Positions 1 through 6,720 of a stretch of 20,256 nt of DNA are shown here, one piece after another. The position numbers and the translations under genes are program-made. Under the pieces are notes generated by a model, which did not search any database, was not told the origin of the DNA, and was given only the letters and a program-made list of their open reading frames with translations. How positions within the stretch are numbered: position 1 is the first letter of the stretch; each line of letters begins with the position of its first letter. The DNA is from a virus, in the IMG/VR virus record IMGVR_UViG_3300018426_000210, positions 1 to 20,256 of that record. One strand, given 5' to 3'.

Positions 1-1
1 A

Positions 2-2677
2 TCAGGTGGAGAGGACTTCATATTCCGTGATGGTGGATTCGGCGGTTCTTGGAATCAGATTATTCGTGGTAACGGTCATGTATTAGTATCGTCAAGATTC
101 GATACACCTATCATGTATGATAGGAATAATACTGGTTACTATGTCAATCCAGCCGGTGCTTCACAATTCTCATCTGTTTATGCAAATGACTGGTTTAGAC
201 CACAAGGTGGAACTGGTGTTTATTGGCAGGATTATGGTTATGGTATACGTTCAGCAGGTGGTGAAGGAAACCCATACGGAAACATCGCAACTTACAACAC
301 TGGTAGAAATGGTTGGAGTGGTTATGGTATAGGTACTCGATGGACTCTGATGTCCACAGAGGGTAACAACTGGGGTATGCATGATAATTCTCGTGGTTGG
401 AACTACTACTATAACGGTTCATATCATAGATTCTATTATGGATATGTTTATTCAAGTGAATCTTTCCGTGCTCCAATATTCTATGATTTAGATAACACTG
501 GTTATTATGGAAACTTTGCTGGCGATACTAACTGGCAAGGTCTAACTGCTCGTGGTCAAGCAATGATTGGATTGCCTGGTCATACAAGAAGTGGTGCAAT
601 AAGTAACTACGGTAGAAGACCTAATATTACAGGTGACTCAAACTATTGGACAGGTTCCAAAGGTTGGGGTAGAGTAAATATGAACACAGTCGGTGACTGG
701 GGTTCAGGCTTCTTCGATTCATGGTCAAACCCACCTAACCAACCTTCAGGTACATCTCACTGGGTTGGTGTTCAAGCATATCACTACACTAATGGTTCAG
801 CAAGGTATGGTTGGCAGTTAGCGGGTGGTCCAATTGCTAACTTAAGATTTAGAAATACTTGGTCAGGATTCTCAAGTTGGAAAACTGTTCCAATGTTGGA
901 TGTTAACAGTTCCAACGGTGGTTCAATGTATGCTGGTCGTTATTATGATTCTAATAACACAGGATATTATGGAGACTTTGCATCTACATCGAGAATGAAT
1001 GTCATTGACATCAATGAAGGTTATAACTACGGTTGGTGGAGAAATAGAAACGCAGGCCAAGGTTTATATAACCAATCTACAGGTCGACACTTCTATAGCC
1101 CAGGGTCAACATATTGGCATCTAGACGGTGCAAGTGGCTCAGGTGGATTGATTATATATGACCGCTATCAAGGTTCTCAAGGAAGTAGTACAGGTCGTCG
1201 TGGTTATCTTTACTATAATAGTTCAGGTTTTGGATTATTAAACAGTTCAGGAAACTGGGGTGTAAGACTTAACCCAGGCAATTCATATACTGAGATTTAT
1301 AACATCACATATATGAATGATGCAAGAGCTAATATTTACTATGATAGAGGCAATACTGGTTACTATGCTAATCCAGCTGGTACTTCATTATTCAATGAAA
1401 ACAGAAACAACCAAACACACTTTGGTAGAGATTCAAGGTCTGGTTATGGTGGTCAATACGGAACATACAGCTCATACTTCAAGCGTATGGCCTATATGTC
1501 ATTCGACTGGAATGCTAACTATGATTATTACTACTATCACGGTCTTGCTTCAACAGACATTAATGGTTCGTTCACAGATTCGATGTCACTTAACTCGTTT
1601 AATGACATTAACTTAAGACTTGACTCGAATAATAATAACGGAAACTCTTACGTACGTATTCACGATAATGGTTATACCAATGCACAAAACGTAGCATATA
1701 TCGGTAGAGAAGGTGGAAACGCAATCGCATACTTCTATAACAGAGTATATGGTGCAATCTTCTATGATAGTAATGATGGTGGATATTACTTAGACTTAAA
1801 CAGCACATCAAACTCAGCACAGAGAATGAGAGGTGGTGTACTCCACGGACCTAACCCAACTTGGGGTAGATACTTATATGTTGGTGGTAATGGTCACTGG
1901 ACAAGTTCATACGCATCGGTTGCAACAACTAACGGTAACCTTCACTTAGATTGTCAAGGTGGACGTAGTACATATATTAACTGGTACGTTGGTGGAACAA
2001 CTTACATTAATGGTACACTACAAGTTAACTTCATCTATGATAGAGATAATACTGGTTATTATGTAAATCCAGCAAGTACTTCGAGGTTTAATGCAATAGA
2101 AGTATTTGGAAATGCTGCTTACATAAGAGGTAGCTCACCTACACTATACTTTAGAGATACAAACCATCGTTCAGCGATGATACACAACAACTCGAACTTA
2201 TTGTATATTCTTAGAGGTTCTGGTAATGATAGTACATCTTGGTCTTCATACGCTGGATACTGGCCTGTATATTGGAACTTAGGAAATAACGATGCGACAT
2301 TCGGTGGTTCTATCTGGGCACGTACTAACATCACTGCATACTCTGATGAAAGATTAAAAGAGAATGTAGAAACAATTGATGGTGCTCTTGATAAAGTTCT
2401 AAACTTACGTGGTGTTTACTACAACTGGAAGTCAGATGAAGAGAAGACAAGAAAAGTTGGTGTAGTAGCTCAGGAAGTAGAACCAGTATTACCTGAAGTT
2501 GTTATGCTTCACCAAGATGCCGAAGATAAAGAAGGTACTCTTGCGGTTGATTATGGAAATATAACAGCAGTTCTTATTGAAGCCGTTAAGGAACAACAAG
2601 AACTAATAAATAACCAGAAAGAAGAAATCAGCGAACTTAAAGAGATGGTTTCTGCATTGATGGATAAACTTAACTAA
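2..2677 (+). CDS. Tail fibre/adhesin with C-terminal S74 chaperone domain (5' truncated)
   Basis: The frame is open from base 2, so the gene begins upstream of the window. 891 codons are visible; the Met at 113 lies inside a repeat and is not the real start. The protein is rich in Gly, Tyr, Asn and Ser, as expected of a trimeric beta-structured fibre. Six copies of a motif close to FYDxxNTGYYxNPAxTS punctuate it. The last ~110 residues match the Peptidase_S74 intramolecular chaperone family: the motif YSDERLKEN has the candidate self-cleaving Ser at codon 2342-2344, then a GVVAQEVEPVLPEVV segment, then a helical, coiled-coil-like tail. In this family the domain trimerises, guides fibre folding and usually cuts itself off. 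The T4-like neighbourhood suggests a tail fibre or a gp12-type receptor-binding protein. The exact adhesin identity and the missing N-terminus are unknown. Confidence 0.88.
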   Translation, partial: SGGEDFIFRDGGFGGSWNQIIRGNGHVLVSSRFDTPIMYDRNNTGYYVNPAGASQFSSVYANDWFRPQGGTGVYWQDYGYGIRSAGGEGNPYGNIATYNTGRNGWSGYGIGTRWTLMSTEGNNWGMHDNSRGWNYYYNGSYHRFYYGYVYSSESFRAPIFYDLDNTGYYGNFAGDTNWQGLTARGQAMIGLPGHTRSGAISNYGRRPNITGDSNYWTGSKGWGRVNMNTVGDWGSGFFDSWSNPPNQPSGTSHWVGVQAYHYTNGSARYGWQLAGGPIANLRFRNTWSGFSSWKTVPMLDVNSSNGGSMYAGRYYDSNNTGYYGDFASTSRMNVIDINEGYNYGWWRNRNAGQGLYNQSTGRHFYSPGSTYWHLDGASGSGGLIIYDRYQGSQGSSTGRRGYLYYNSSGFGLLNSSGNWGVRLNPGNSYTEIYNITYMNDARANIYYDRGNTGYYANPAGTSLFNENRNNQTHFGRDSRSGYGGQYGTYSSYFKRMAYMSFDWNANYDYYYYHGLASTDINGSFTDSMSLNSFNDINLRLDSNNNNGNSYVRIHDNGYTNAQNVAYIGREGGNAIAYFYNRVYGAIFYDSNDGGYYLDLNSTSNSAQRMRGGVLHGPNPTWGRYLYVGGNGHWTSSYASVATTNGNLHLDCQGGRSTYINWYVGGTTYINGTLQVNFIYDRDNTGYYVNPASTSRFNAIEVFGNAAYIRGSSPTLYFRDTNHRSAMIHNNSNLLYILRGSGNDSTSWSSYAGYWPVYWNLGNNDATFGGSIWARTNITAYSDERLKENVETIDGALDKVLNLRGVYYNWKSDEEKTRKVGVVAQEVEPVLPEVVMLHQDAEDKEGTLAVDYGNITAVLIEAVKEQQELINNQKEEISELKEMVSALMDKLN
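110..2074 (+). repeat. Six copies of a YDxxNTGYYxNPA protein motif
   Basis: In-frame copies lie at 110-154, 476-520, 941-982, 1334-1378, 1757-1801 and 2030-2074. The first, fourth and sixth are closest to each other (YDR, then NTGYY, NPA and TS). The fifth is the most diverged (YDSNDGGYYLDLN). Spacing between copies is 274 to 462 bases and the intervening sequences are unlike one another, so the motif looks like a joint between different fibre modules rather than a simple tandem repeat. Similar motifs occur in large tail-fibre proteins of marine T4-like phages (recalled, not searched). Confidence 0.85.
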
Positions 2678-2682
2678 ACTAG

Positions 2683-2711
2683 TTGACATTACAAGATACT
2701 TGTGATATAAT
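2683..2711 (+). promoter_or_regulatory. Consensus sigma70 promoter with extended -10
   Basis: TTGACA at 2683-2688 and TATAAT at 2706-2711 are separated by exactly 17 bases, and a TG lies one base upstream of the -10 (TGATATAAT). This is a full match to the bacterial housekeeping promoter. It sits in the 87-base gap between the tail-fibre stop and the first small paralogue, so it should drive 2765 onward with host RNA polymerase. Confidence 0.8.
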
Positions 2712-2725
2712 TAGTTGGTTATTAA

Positions 2726-2733
2726 TATAAATA
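2726..2733 (+). promoter_or_regulatory. T4-type late promoter TATAAATA
   Basis: An exact match to the T4 late promoter element TATAAATA (NATAAATA in T4-like cyanophages), which is read by the gp55 sigma factor. It lies 31 bases before the start codon at 2765 and just downstream of the sigma70 -10, so the gene may be read both early and late. Confidence 0.6.
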
Positions 2734-2738
2734 ATATA

Positions 2739-2752
2739 GTAATTTAAATTAC
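2739..2752 (+). promoter_or_regulatory. 14-nt perfect palindrome abutting the ribosome binding site
   Basis: GTAATTTAAATTAC is its own reverse complement and is followed at once by GGAGAAAA, the ribosome binding site of the gene at 2765. It could be an operator or an mRNA hairpin next to the Shine-Dalgarno. It is A+T-rich, so chance is possible. A second 14-nt dyad occupies the same position before the gene at 3627. Confidence 0.35.
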
Positions 2753-2764
2753 GGAGAAAATAAA

Positions 2765-3193
2765 ATGGCACTTACATACGAATGGAAAGTCACCGGTGTT
2801 AGAAAAACTGACACTGTGAATAGTGAAGGCGCTTCTTTAGAAGGTGCAGTTGTTCAAACATATTGGGAAGTCCACGGAACTGATGAGAATGGTAACAAAG
2901 CTCATTTTTCTGGTGCAACTCCTTTCAGTGCAGCAAACACACCTGCGGGTTCATTTGTTGCTTTTGAGGATTTGACTGAAGAAACCGTTCTTAGTTGGAT
3001 TAAAGCAGTAGTTGAAAACGACCAACCTTATAAAGAACATATCGACGAACGTATTCTTTACCAAATTGGTCAAGATGCAGTACAAGATGCACCTATGCCT
3101 TGGGCTCCAGAAGATGACCCATTAGTGGCATCGGTCCCAGCAGAAAGTGAAACTGTCGAATTAGCCAACACAGACCCAACTGACTCTGAGTAA
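2765..3193 (+). CDS. Small conserved phage protein, tandem paralogue A
   Basis: 142 aa with a GGAG ribosome binding site eight bases before the ATG. I do not recognise a function. It starts ALTYEWKVTGV and carries the blocks GTDENGN, SFVAFEDLTEE, VLSWIKA and DERIL, all of which recur in the next gene, so the two are tandem paralogues. A tail beyond residue ~110 is acidic and absent from the second copy. No signal peptide or membrane segment is seen, so it is probably soluble. The shape (short beta-rich N-terminus, then a helical LTEExVLxW block) resembles small hypothetical proteins common in marine T4-like phages, recalled from memory only. It has its own sigma70 and late promoters. Confidence 0.8.
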   Translation: MALTYEWKVTGVRKTDTVNSEGASLEGAVVQTYWEVHGTDENGNKAHFSGATPFSAANTPAGSFVAFEDLTEETVLSWIKAVVENDQPYKEHIDERILYQIGQDAVQDAPMPWAPEDDPLVASVPAESETVELANTDPTDSE

Positions 3194-3209
3194 TCCCAGG
3201 AGATAAGCA

Positions 3210-3542
3210 ATGACTTACACCTGGGAAATACTCTGGCTCGATACGAAAGACGTTGTTGACCCCAACGGGGTTACGCTGTCGAAAGCAGTTTTAGAAGTTC
3301 AATTCAAGAGAGTCGGAACAGATGATGATAGCAATAGATTTGCTATAGGCGGTGTTGCAGCTTTAAATACTGACGCTTTAGAATCATCTTCATTTATCGC
3401 ATTTGAATCACTCACAGAAGAACAAGTTCTTAATTGGGTAACAGCTGAAATAGGTCAAAATAACGTTGATGATTTTGATGCTAGGATTTTAGCTAAGAAA
3501 GAAAGATACGGTAAAGTAATGACCGAGGTTCCTTGGTCTTAA
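3210..3542 (+). CDS. Small conserved phage protein, tandem paralogue B
   Basis: 110 aa, 16 bases after paralogue A, with an AGGAG ribosome binding site in the gap. The alignment to A runs the whole length: TYTWEI, VDPNGVTLSKAVLE, GTDDDSN, SSFIAFESLTEEQVLNWV, then DARIL and a final PW. It lacks A's acidic tail. Function is unknown. It is probably cotranscribed with A from the promoters at 2683-2733. Both copies keep a Trp near residue 5 and the LTEExVLxW core, which suggests a shared fold and perhaps dimer formation between copies (inference). Confidence 0.8.
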   Translation: MTYTWEILWLDTKDVVDPNGVTLSKAVLEVQFKRVGTDDDSNRFAIGGVAALNTDALESSSFIAFESLTEEQVLNWVTAEIGQNNVDDFDARILAKKERYGKVMTEVPWS

Positions 3543-3547
3543 AAAAT

Positions 3548-3555
3548 CATAAATA
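3548..3555 (+). promoter_or_regulatory. Possible late promoter CATAAATA
   Basis: A match to NATAAATA in the 84-base gap before the carbohydrate cassette, ending five bases before the -35 box of the sigma70 promoter. The start codon at 3627 is 71 bases downstream. Confidence 0.45.
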
Positions 3556-3559
3556 ATAG

Positions 3560-3588
3560 TTGACATTTACATAAAACTGTGTTATAAT
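3560..3588 (+). promoter_or_regulatory. Consensus sigma70 promoter with extended -10
   Basis: TTGACA at 3560-3565 and TATAAT at 3583-3588 are spaced by exactly 17 bases, with TG one base upstream of the -10 (TGTTATAAT). It should drive the three-gene cassette at 3627-6665. It has the same architecture as the promoter at 2683-2711; the spacers differ apart from a shared TT at the start and TGTG near the -10. Confidence 0.8.
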
Positions 3589-3603
3589 AACACGTAGAAT
3601 AGA

Positions 3604-3617
3604 ATGATTTACATCAT
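3604..3617 (+). promoter_or_regulatory. 14-nt dyad directly before the ribosome binding site
   Basis: ATGAT, TTAC, ATCAT can form a five-base-pair hairpin with a four-base loop. It is followed directly by GGAGAAAA and the ATG at 3627. This mirrors the palindrome at 2739-2752, and the shared layout is the main reason to report it. Confidence 0.35.
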
Positions 3618-3626
3618 GGAGAAAAT

Positions 3627-4667
3627 ATGCATGATTTGCGCCGTCACGGTTTAGTACATTGGGCACTTAAAAGAGGTGCCTCAATTAAACCTATAATCCT
3701 ACCAAAAGAGCTTACTGGCGAAACAGGAATTATGAATCCCTCTATATTCATACATAGAGGGAAAATTTTATTAAACGTTCGTCACGTAAACTATACACTA
3801 TACCACTCAGAAGGTAAAAAGTTCCCGCATACTTGGGGACCACTTCAATATATTCACCCAGAAAACGATGTATCTTTAACAACACACAATATTATGTGTG
3901 AGCTTGATACTGACTTTAATGTGATTCCTACTTCACCTCATCGTATTAAAATGAATTTAGATACAGGTGAACCCACATGGAATTTTATCGGACTTGAAGA
4001 TGGAAGATTATTTTCATGGGAAGATAGATTATTCTTATGTGGTGTAAGAAGAGATTGTTATGATGACCAAGGTACTGGTCGAATGGATATGGCTGAAATA
4101 GAATTTATAGATGGTATATGGCAAGAAGTATCTCGTAATCCCGTTCCAGCTCCTCCACCAGACAAAACATTCTGTGAAAAGAACTGGATGCCAATTGTTG
4201 ATATGCCTTGGCACTTTGTGAAATGGTGTAATCCAACTGAAGTTGTAAAATATGATATTGATACGAGAACAACTGAAACAGTTCATCTTGACGAGACAAA
4301 AAGAATTGACATAAAACGTGATTTACGTGGTGGTACTCAAGTGTATCCTATTGGTGATGGAAGGCATATGTGTCTTACTCACGAAGTTGATTTAGGTAAA
4401 GATATTTTTGCAAGAAAAGACGGACATTATAACCATAGAGTAATCATTTGGGATAAAGATTGGAATATTATTAAGTATACTGATGACTTTCACTTCTTAG
4501 GGACTCAGAAGGACCCTACGACAGGTTACGATTACAATATTGAATTTGCTACGGGTATGACCTTTCTAAATGGAGAAGTTATTATCGTATTTGGATACCA
4601 AGATAACGGAACGTTCTTATTAAGAATGCCGGATAAACTTTGGTGGGAATTTGTACAGAGAGGATAA
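3627..4667 (+). CDS. GH130/GH43-like five-bladed beta-propeller protein
   Basis: 346 aa, with GGAG five bases before the ATG. The sequence reads like a five-bladed propeller of the glycosidase/phosphorylase type: MNPSIFIHRGKILLNVR at 36-52, GLEDGRLF at 122-129 (comparable to the GxEDxR block of GH130 beta-mannoside phosphorylases), CEKNWMP at 183-189, LRGGTQ at 233-238, THEV at 251-254 and EFATGM then FGYQDN at 306-327. These are likely active-site loops. If so it would cleave or phosphorolyse a glycan, but the substrate and even catalysis are not provable here. No signal peptide is seen, so it acts in the cytoplasm or as part of the virion. It is first in a cassette with a methyltransferase and a cytidylyltransferase-cupin gene. 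Confidence 0.65.
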   Translation: MHDLRRHGLVHWALKRGASIKPIILPKELTGETGIMNPSIFIHRGKILLNVRHVNYTLYHSEGKKFPHTWGPLQYIHPENDVSLTTHNIMCELDTDFNVIPTSPHRIKMNLDTGEPTWNFIGLEDGRLFSWEDRLFLCGVRRDCYDDQGTGRMDMAEIEFIDGIWQEVSRNPVPAPPPDKTFCEKNWMPIVDMPWHFVKWCNPTEVVKYDIDTRTTETVHLDETKRIDIKRDLRGGTQVYPIGDGRHMCLTHEVDLGKDIFARKDGHYNHRVIIWDKDWNIIKYTDDFHFLGTQKDPTTGYDYNIEFATGMTFLNGEVIIVFGYQDNGTFLLRMPDKLWWEFVQRG

Positions 4668-4668
4668 G

Positions 4669-5916
4669 ATGCACCAATTACAAGAACTATTAGAAACTCA
4701 TATACTGGACCCAAAAAATCCAGAGAAATTATTTGAGTTAGCGAAAGAATACGATAGATTAGGTCAAGGTGCTATGTCAGTATCTTTGTTTCTTAAGACT
4801 GCTGATTTAACAGAAGATAGATTATTACAATATAAATGTCTATGTGGAATTGGTTTATCTTATGAGAGACAAGGAGGAAGAACATTTACTGTTGAAGGTG
4901 CTTTCTTAGATGCAGCTGCTTTAATGCCAGACAGACCAGAAGCTCATTACTTTTTAGCAAGGATGTATTCTGAACAATCACGACATAAACATTCTTTATA
5001 TCATTCAAATGCTGGACTTAAAGCTGAAACAGTATTACCTAAACTTGATTATATTGGTGACCAATATCCTGGAAGAACCTATATGGCTTTTTATAATACT
5101 ATTGCAACATGGTATATTGCTGGTCAACAAACTGGAAAGCATAAACTCTTTGATTTAAAATATAAAGTTTGGACTGATGATTTTGTTTCTGGAAAGGTAG
5201 ATAAGATGTTAAGTCAAATATTCTATCCAGATACTATTCCTTATAAAAAGCATGATGAACCTAGATTTAAATATCCTTTCCCAGGCTTACAAGGCGTAAT
5301 GAGAAATTATTCTAAACACTTTCAAGACCTTTTTGTACTTACTGCTTTTAAAGGAAAGAGAAATGGTACTTATTTAGAGATTGGTTCAGGTGAACCTATT
5401 ACACATAACAATACATACTTACTAGAATCTGGATTTGGTTGGAAAGGTATTTCAATCGATAATGACCCAGGATTGTGTTGTGCTTTTAAAGAAGAAAGAA
5501 ATAATACAGTAATTTGTGCTGATGCTACAGACATAGGTTTTGAAGACTTATTTGCAAAACACTGTATTGACCCAGTTATAGATTATTTACAAGTTGATTG
5601 TGATGATGTTTCATTACAGATATTAGAAAATATTCCTTTCGATAAACATAGATTTGGAGTGATTACATTTGAACATGACGCTTATAGATTAGGAAATGAT
5701 AACAGAGATAGAGCTCGTGAATTACTAAAGGAGCATGGATATGTTCTAGTAGTAAGTGATTTAGGATTCCATCCCGAACATGCCTATGAAGATTGGTATA
5801 TTCACCCAGCCGTTGTAGAGTTTCCTAGAGCAATGGCAACCCCTCAAGATAGAATAAATTTTGTGTGGGATTATTTTATGGAACCTTTAACAGAGGAGAA
5901 TAGTTTAGAGATATGA
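4669..5916 (+). CDS. TPR-like protein with FkbM-type methyltransferase domain
   Basis: 415 aa. I chose the ATG at 4669, not an upstream in-frame TTG at 4651, because AGAGAGGA lies five bases before it and the TTG overlaps the previous gene. Residues ~1-125 are helical, TPR-like (AKEYDRLGQGAMSVSLF, then EAHYFLARMYSEQ). Residues ~205-400 look like an FkbM-family SAM-dependent methyltransferase: GTYLEIGSGEP at 233-243 is motif I, ISIDNDP at 261-267 carries the acidic residue expected to bind SAM ribose, and VIDYLQVDCDDVS at 303-315 with FGVITFEHD at 329-337 follow. FkbM enzymes commonly O-methylate sugars or natural products. Together with its neighbours this suggests capping or modification of a sugar. 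Its stop overlaps the next start (ATGA). Confidence 0.75.
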   Translation: MHQLQELLETHILDPKNPEKLFELAKEYDRLGQGAMSVSLFLKTADLTEDRLLQYKCLCGIGLSYERQGGRTFTVEGAFLDAAALMPDRPEAHYFLARMYSEQSRHKHSLYHSNAGLKAETVLPKLDYIGDQYPGRTYMAFYNTIATWYIAGQQTGKHKLFDLKYKVWTDDFVSGKVDKMLSQIFYPDTIPYKKHDEPRFKYPFPGLQGVMRNYSKHFQDLFVLTAFKGKRNGTYLEIGSGEPITHNNTYLLESGFGWKGISIDNDPGLCCAFKEERNNTVICADATDIGFEDLFAKHCIDPVIDYLQVDCDDVSLQILENIPFDKHRFGVITFEHDAYRLGNDNRDRARELLKEHGYVLVVSDLGFHPEHAYEDWYIHPAVVEFPRAMATPQDRINFVWDYFMEPLTEENSLEI

Positions 5917-6665
5917 TTACAGTGATAGTGACAGGTGGATTTGACCCAATACATTCGGGCCATGTTGCTTATTTAAAAGATGCATCATGTTATGGTACAC
6001 GTTTAGTTGTAGGTGTAAATTCAGATGATTGGTTAAGAAGAAAGAAAGGAAGAGAGTTCATGCCTTGGGAAGAACGCTCTGAAATTATAAAAGGATTAGC
6101 AAGTGTAGATGAAGTAATCGCATTTGATGATTCAGATGGCACAGCAATTGATGCTATCAAACAAGTTAAAGAAAAATATCCTAACGATAAGATTATATTC
6201 GCTAATGGTGGTGATAGAACAAAAGATAACATACCAGAAATGGTGTTCGATGATGTTGTCTTTGAATTTGGTGTAGGTGGTGAAGATAAAAAGAACTCAA
6301 GTAGTTGGATTCTTAAAGAATGGTCTCAACCTACAGTACAAAGAGCATGGGGAACATATACTGTTTTAGATACAAATGGTTCATGGCAAGTTAAAGAACT
6401 CGCATTTGACGTAGGAAATAGTCTTAGTGACCAAAGACACTTCGATAGGTCAGAACACTGGCATGTCGTACAAGGTGAAATTGAAATGAGATTAGAATTT
6501 GCTAATGGCGATAAAGAAATTAAAACATATCGTAAAGGTCAAAGTATAGATATTCCAGTAAATACGTGGCATAAAGCAATCAATGTAGGTACAGAAACTG
6601 CTAAAGTAATTGAAGTTTGGTTAGGAGATAATCTTACAGAAGATGACATCGAACGTCGTGATTAG
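5913..6665 (+). CDS. Cytidylyltransferase fused to a mannose-6-phosphate-isomerase-like cupin
   Basis: 250 aa, overlapping the previous stop by four bases, so translationally coupled. Residues 1-~125 are a nucleotidyltransferase of the TagD/HldE-C type: GGFDPIHSGH with the HSGH nucleotide-binding motif at 14-17, WEERSEII near 52-59 and GGDR at 99-102. Residues ~140-250 are a cupin resembling the C-terminus of type II phosphomannose isomerases: RHFDRSEHWHVVQGEIE at 175-191 with candidate metal ligands, GQSIDIPVNTWHKAINVG at 209-226, and WLGDNLTEDDIER. The likely job is to activate a polyol- or sugar-phosphate with CTP (or ATP) while the cupin binds or isomerises a related sugar. The combination in one chain is unusual. 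Exact substrates cannot be read from the sequence. Confidence 0.75.
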   Translation: MITVIVTGGFDPIHSGHVAYLKDASCYGTRLVVGVNSDDWLRRKKGREFMPWEERSEIIKGLASVDEVIAFDDSDGTAIDAIKQVKEKYPNDKIIFANGGDRTKDNIPEMVFDDVVFEFGVGGEDKKNSSSWILKEWSQPTVQRAWGTYTVLDTNGSWQVKELAFDVGNSLSDQRHFDRSEHWHVVQGEIEMRLEFANGDKEIKTYRKGQSIDIPVNTWHKAINVGTETAKVIEVWLGDNLTEDDIERRD

Positions 6666-6673
6666 TATAAATA
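6666..6673 (+). promoter_or_regulatory. T4-type late promoter TATAAATA
   Basis: An exact TATAAATA directly after the stop codon of the cassette and 47 bases before the ATG at 6721. It probably drives the structural run that starts there in the late phase. Confidence 0.7.
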
Positions 6674-6720
6674 GACTTATATAAAATTAAGTTTAACACG
6701 CTAATAGTCAGGAGACGAAG

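Noticed and set aside
113-115. ATG as start of the tail-fibre gene
   Set aside because: The frame is open to the window edge, and this Met sits inside one of the repeated YDxxNTGYY motifs, so it is internal.
1-2677. The repeated tail-fibre motif as a CRISPR array or DNA-level satellite
   Set aside because: Copies are conserved mainly as protein, have irregular spacing and lie in frame in one gene.
2674-2684. AACTAGTT palindrome after the tail-fibre stop as a terminator
   Set aside because: The stem is only four bases with no loop and no T run.
4308-4313. TTGACA boxes inside genes (also near 13629 and 18607)
   Set aside because: No TATAAT-like box follows at 16-18 bases, and they are within well-supported coding sequence.
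4651-4668. In-frame TTG start for the TPR-FkbM gene, six codons upstream of the ATG
   Set aside because: It overlaps the end of the previous gene, and the Shine-Dalgarno AGAGAGGA lies between the TTG and the ATG at 4669, correctly spaced only for the ATG.
4669-5916. FkbM methyltransferase as a DNA methylase that explains the missing GATC sites
   Set aside because: It lacks the DPPY/NPPY motif of adenine methylases and resembles sugar or small-molecule O-methyltransferases.
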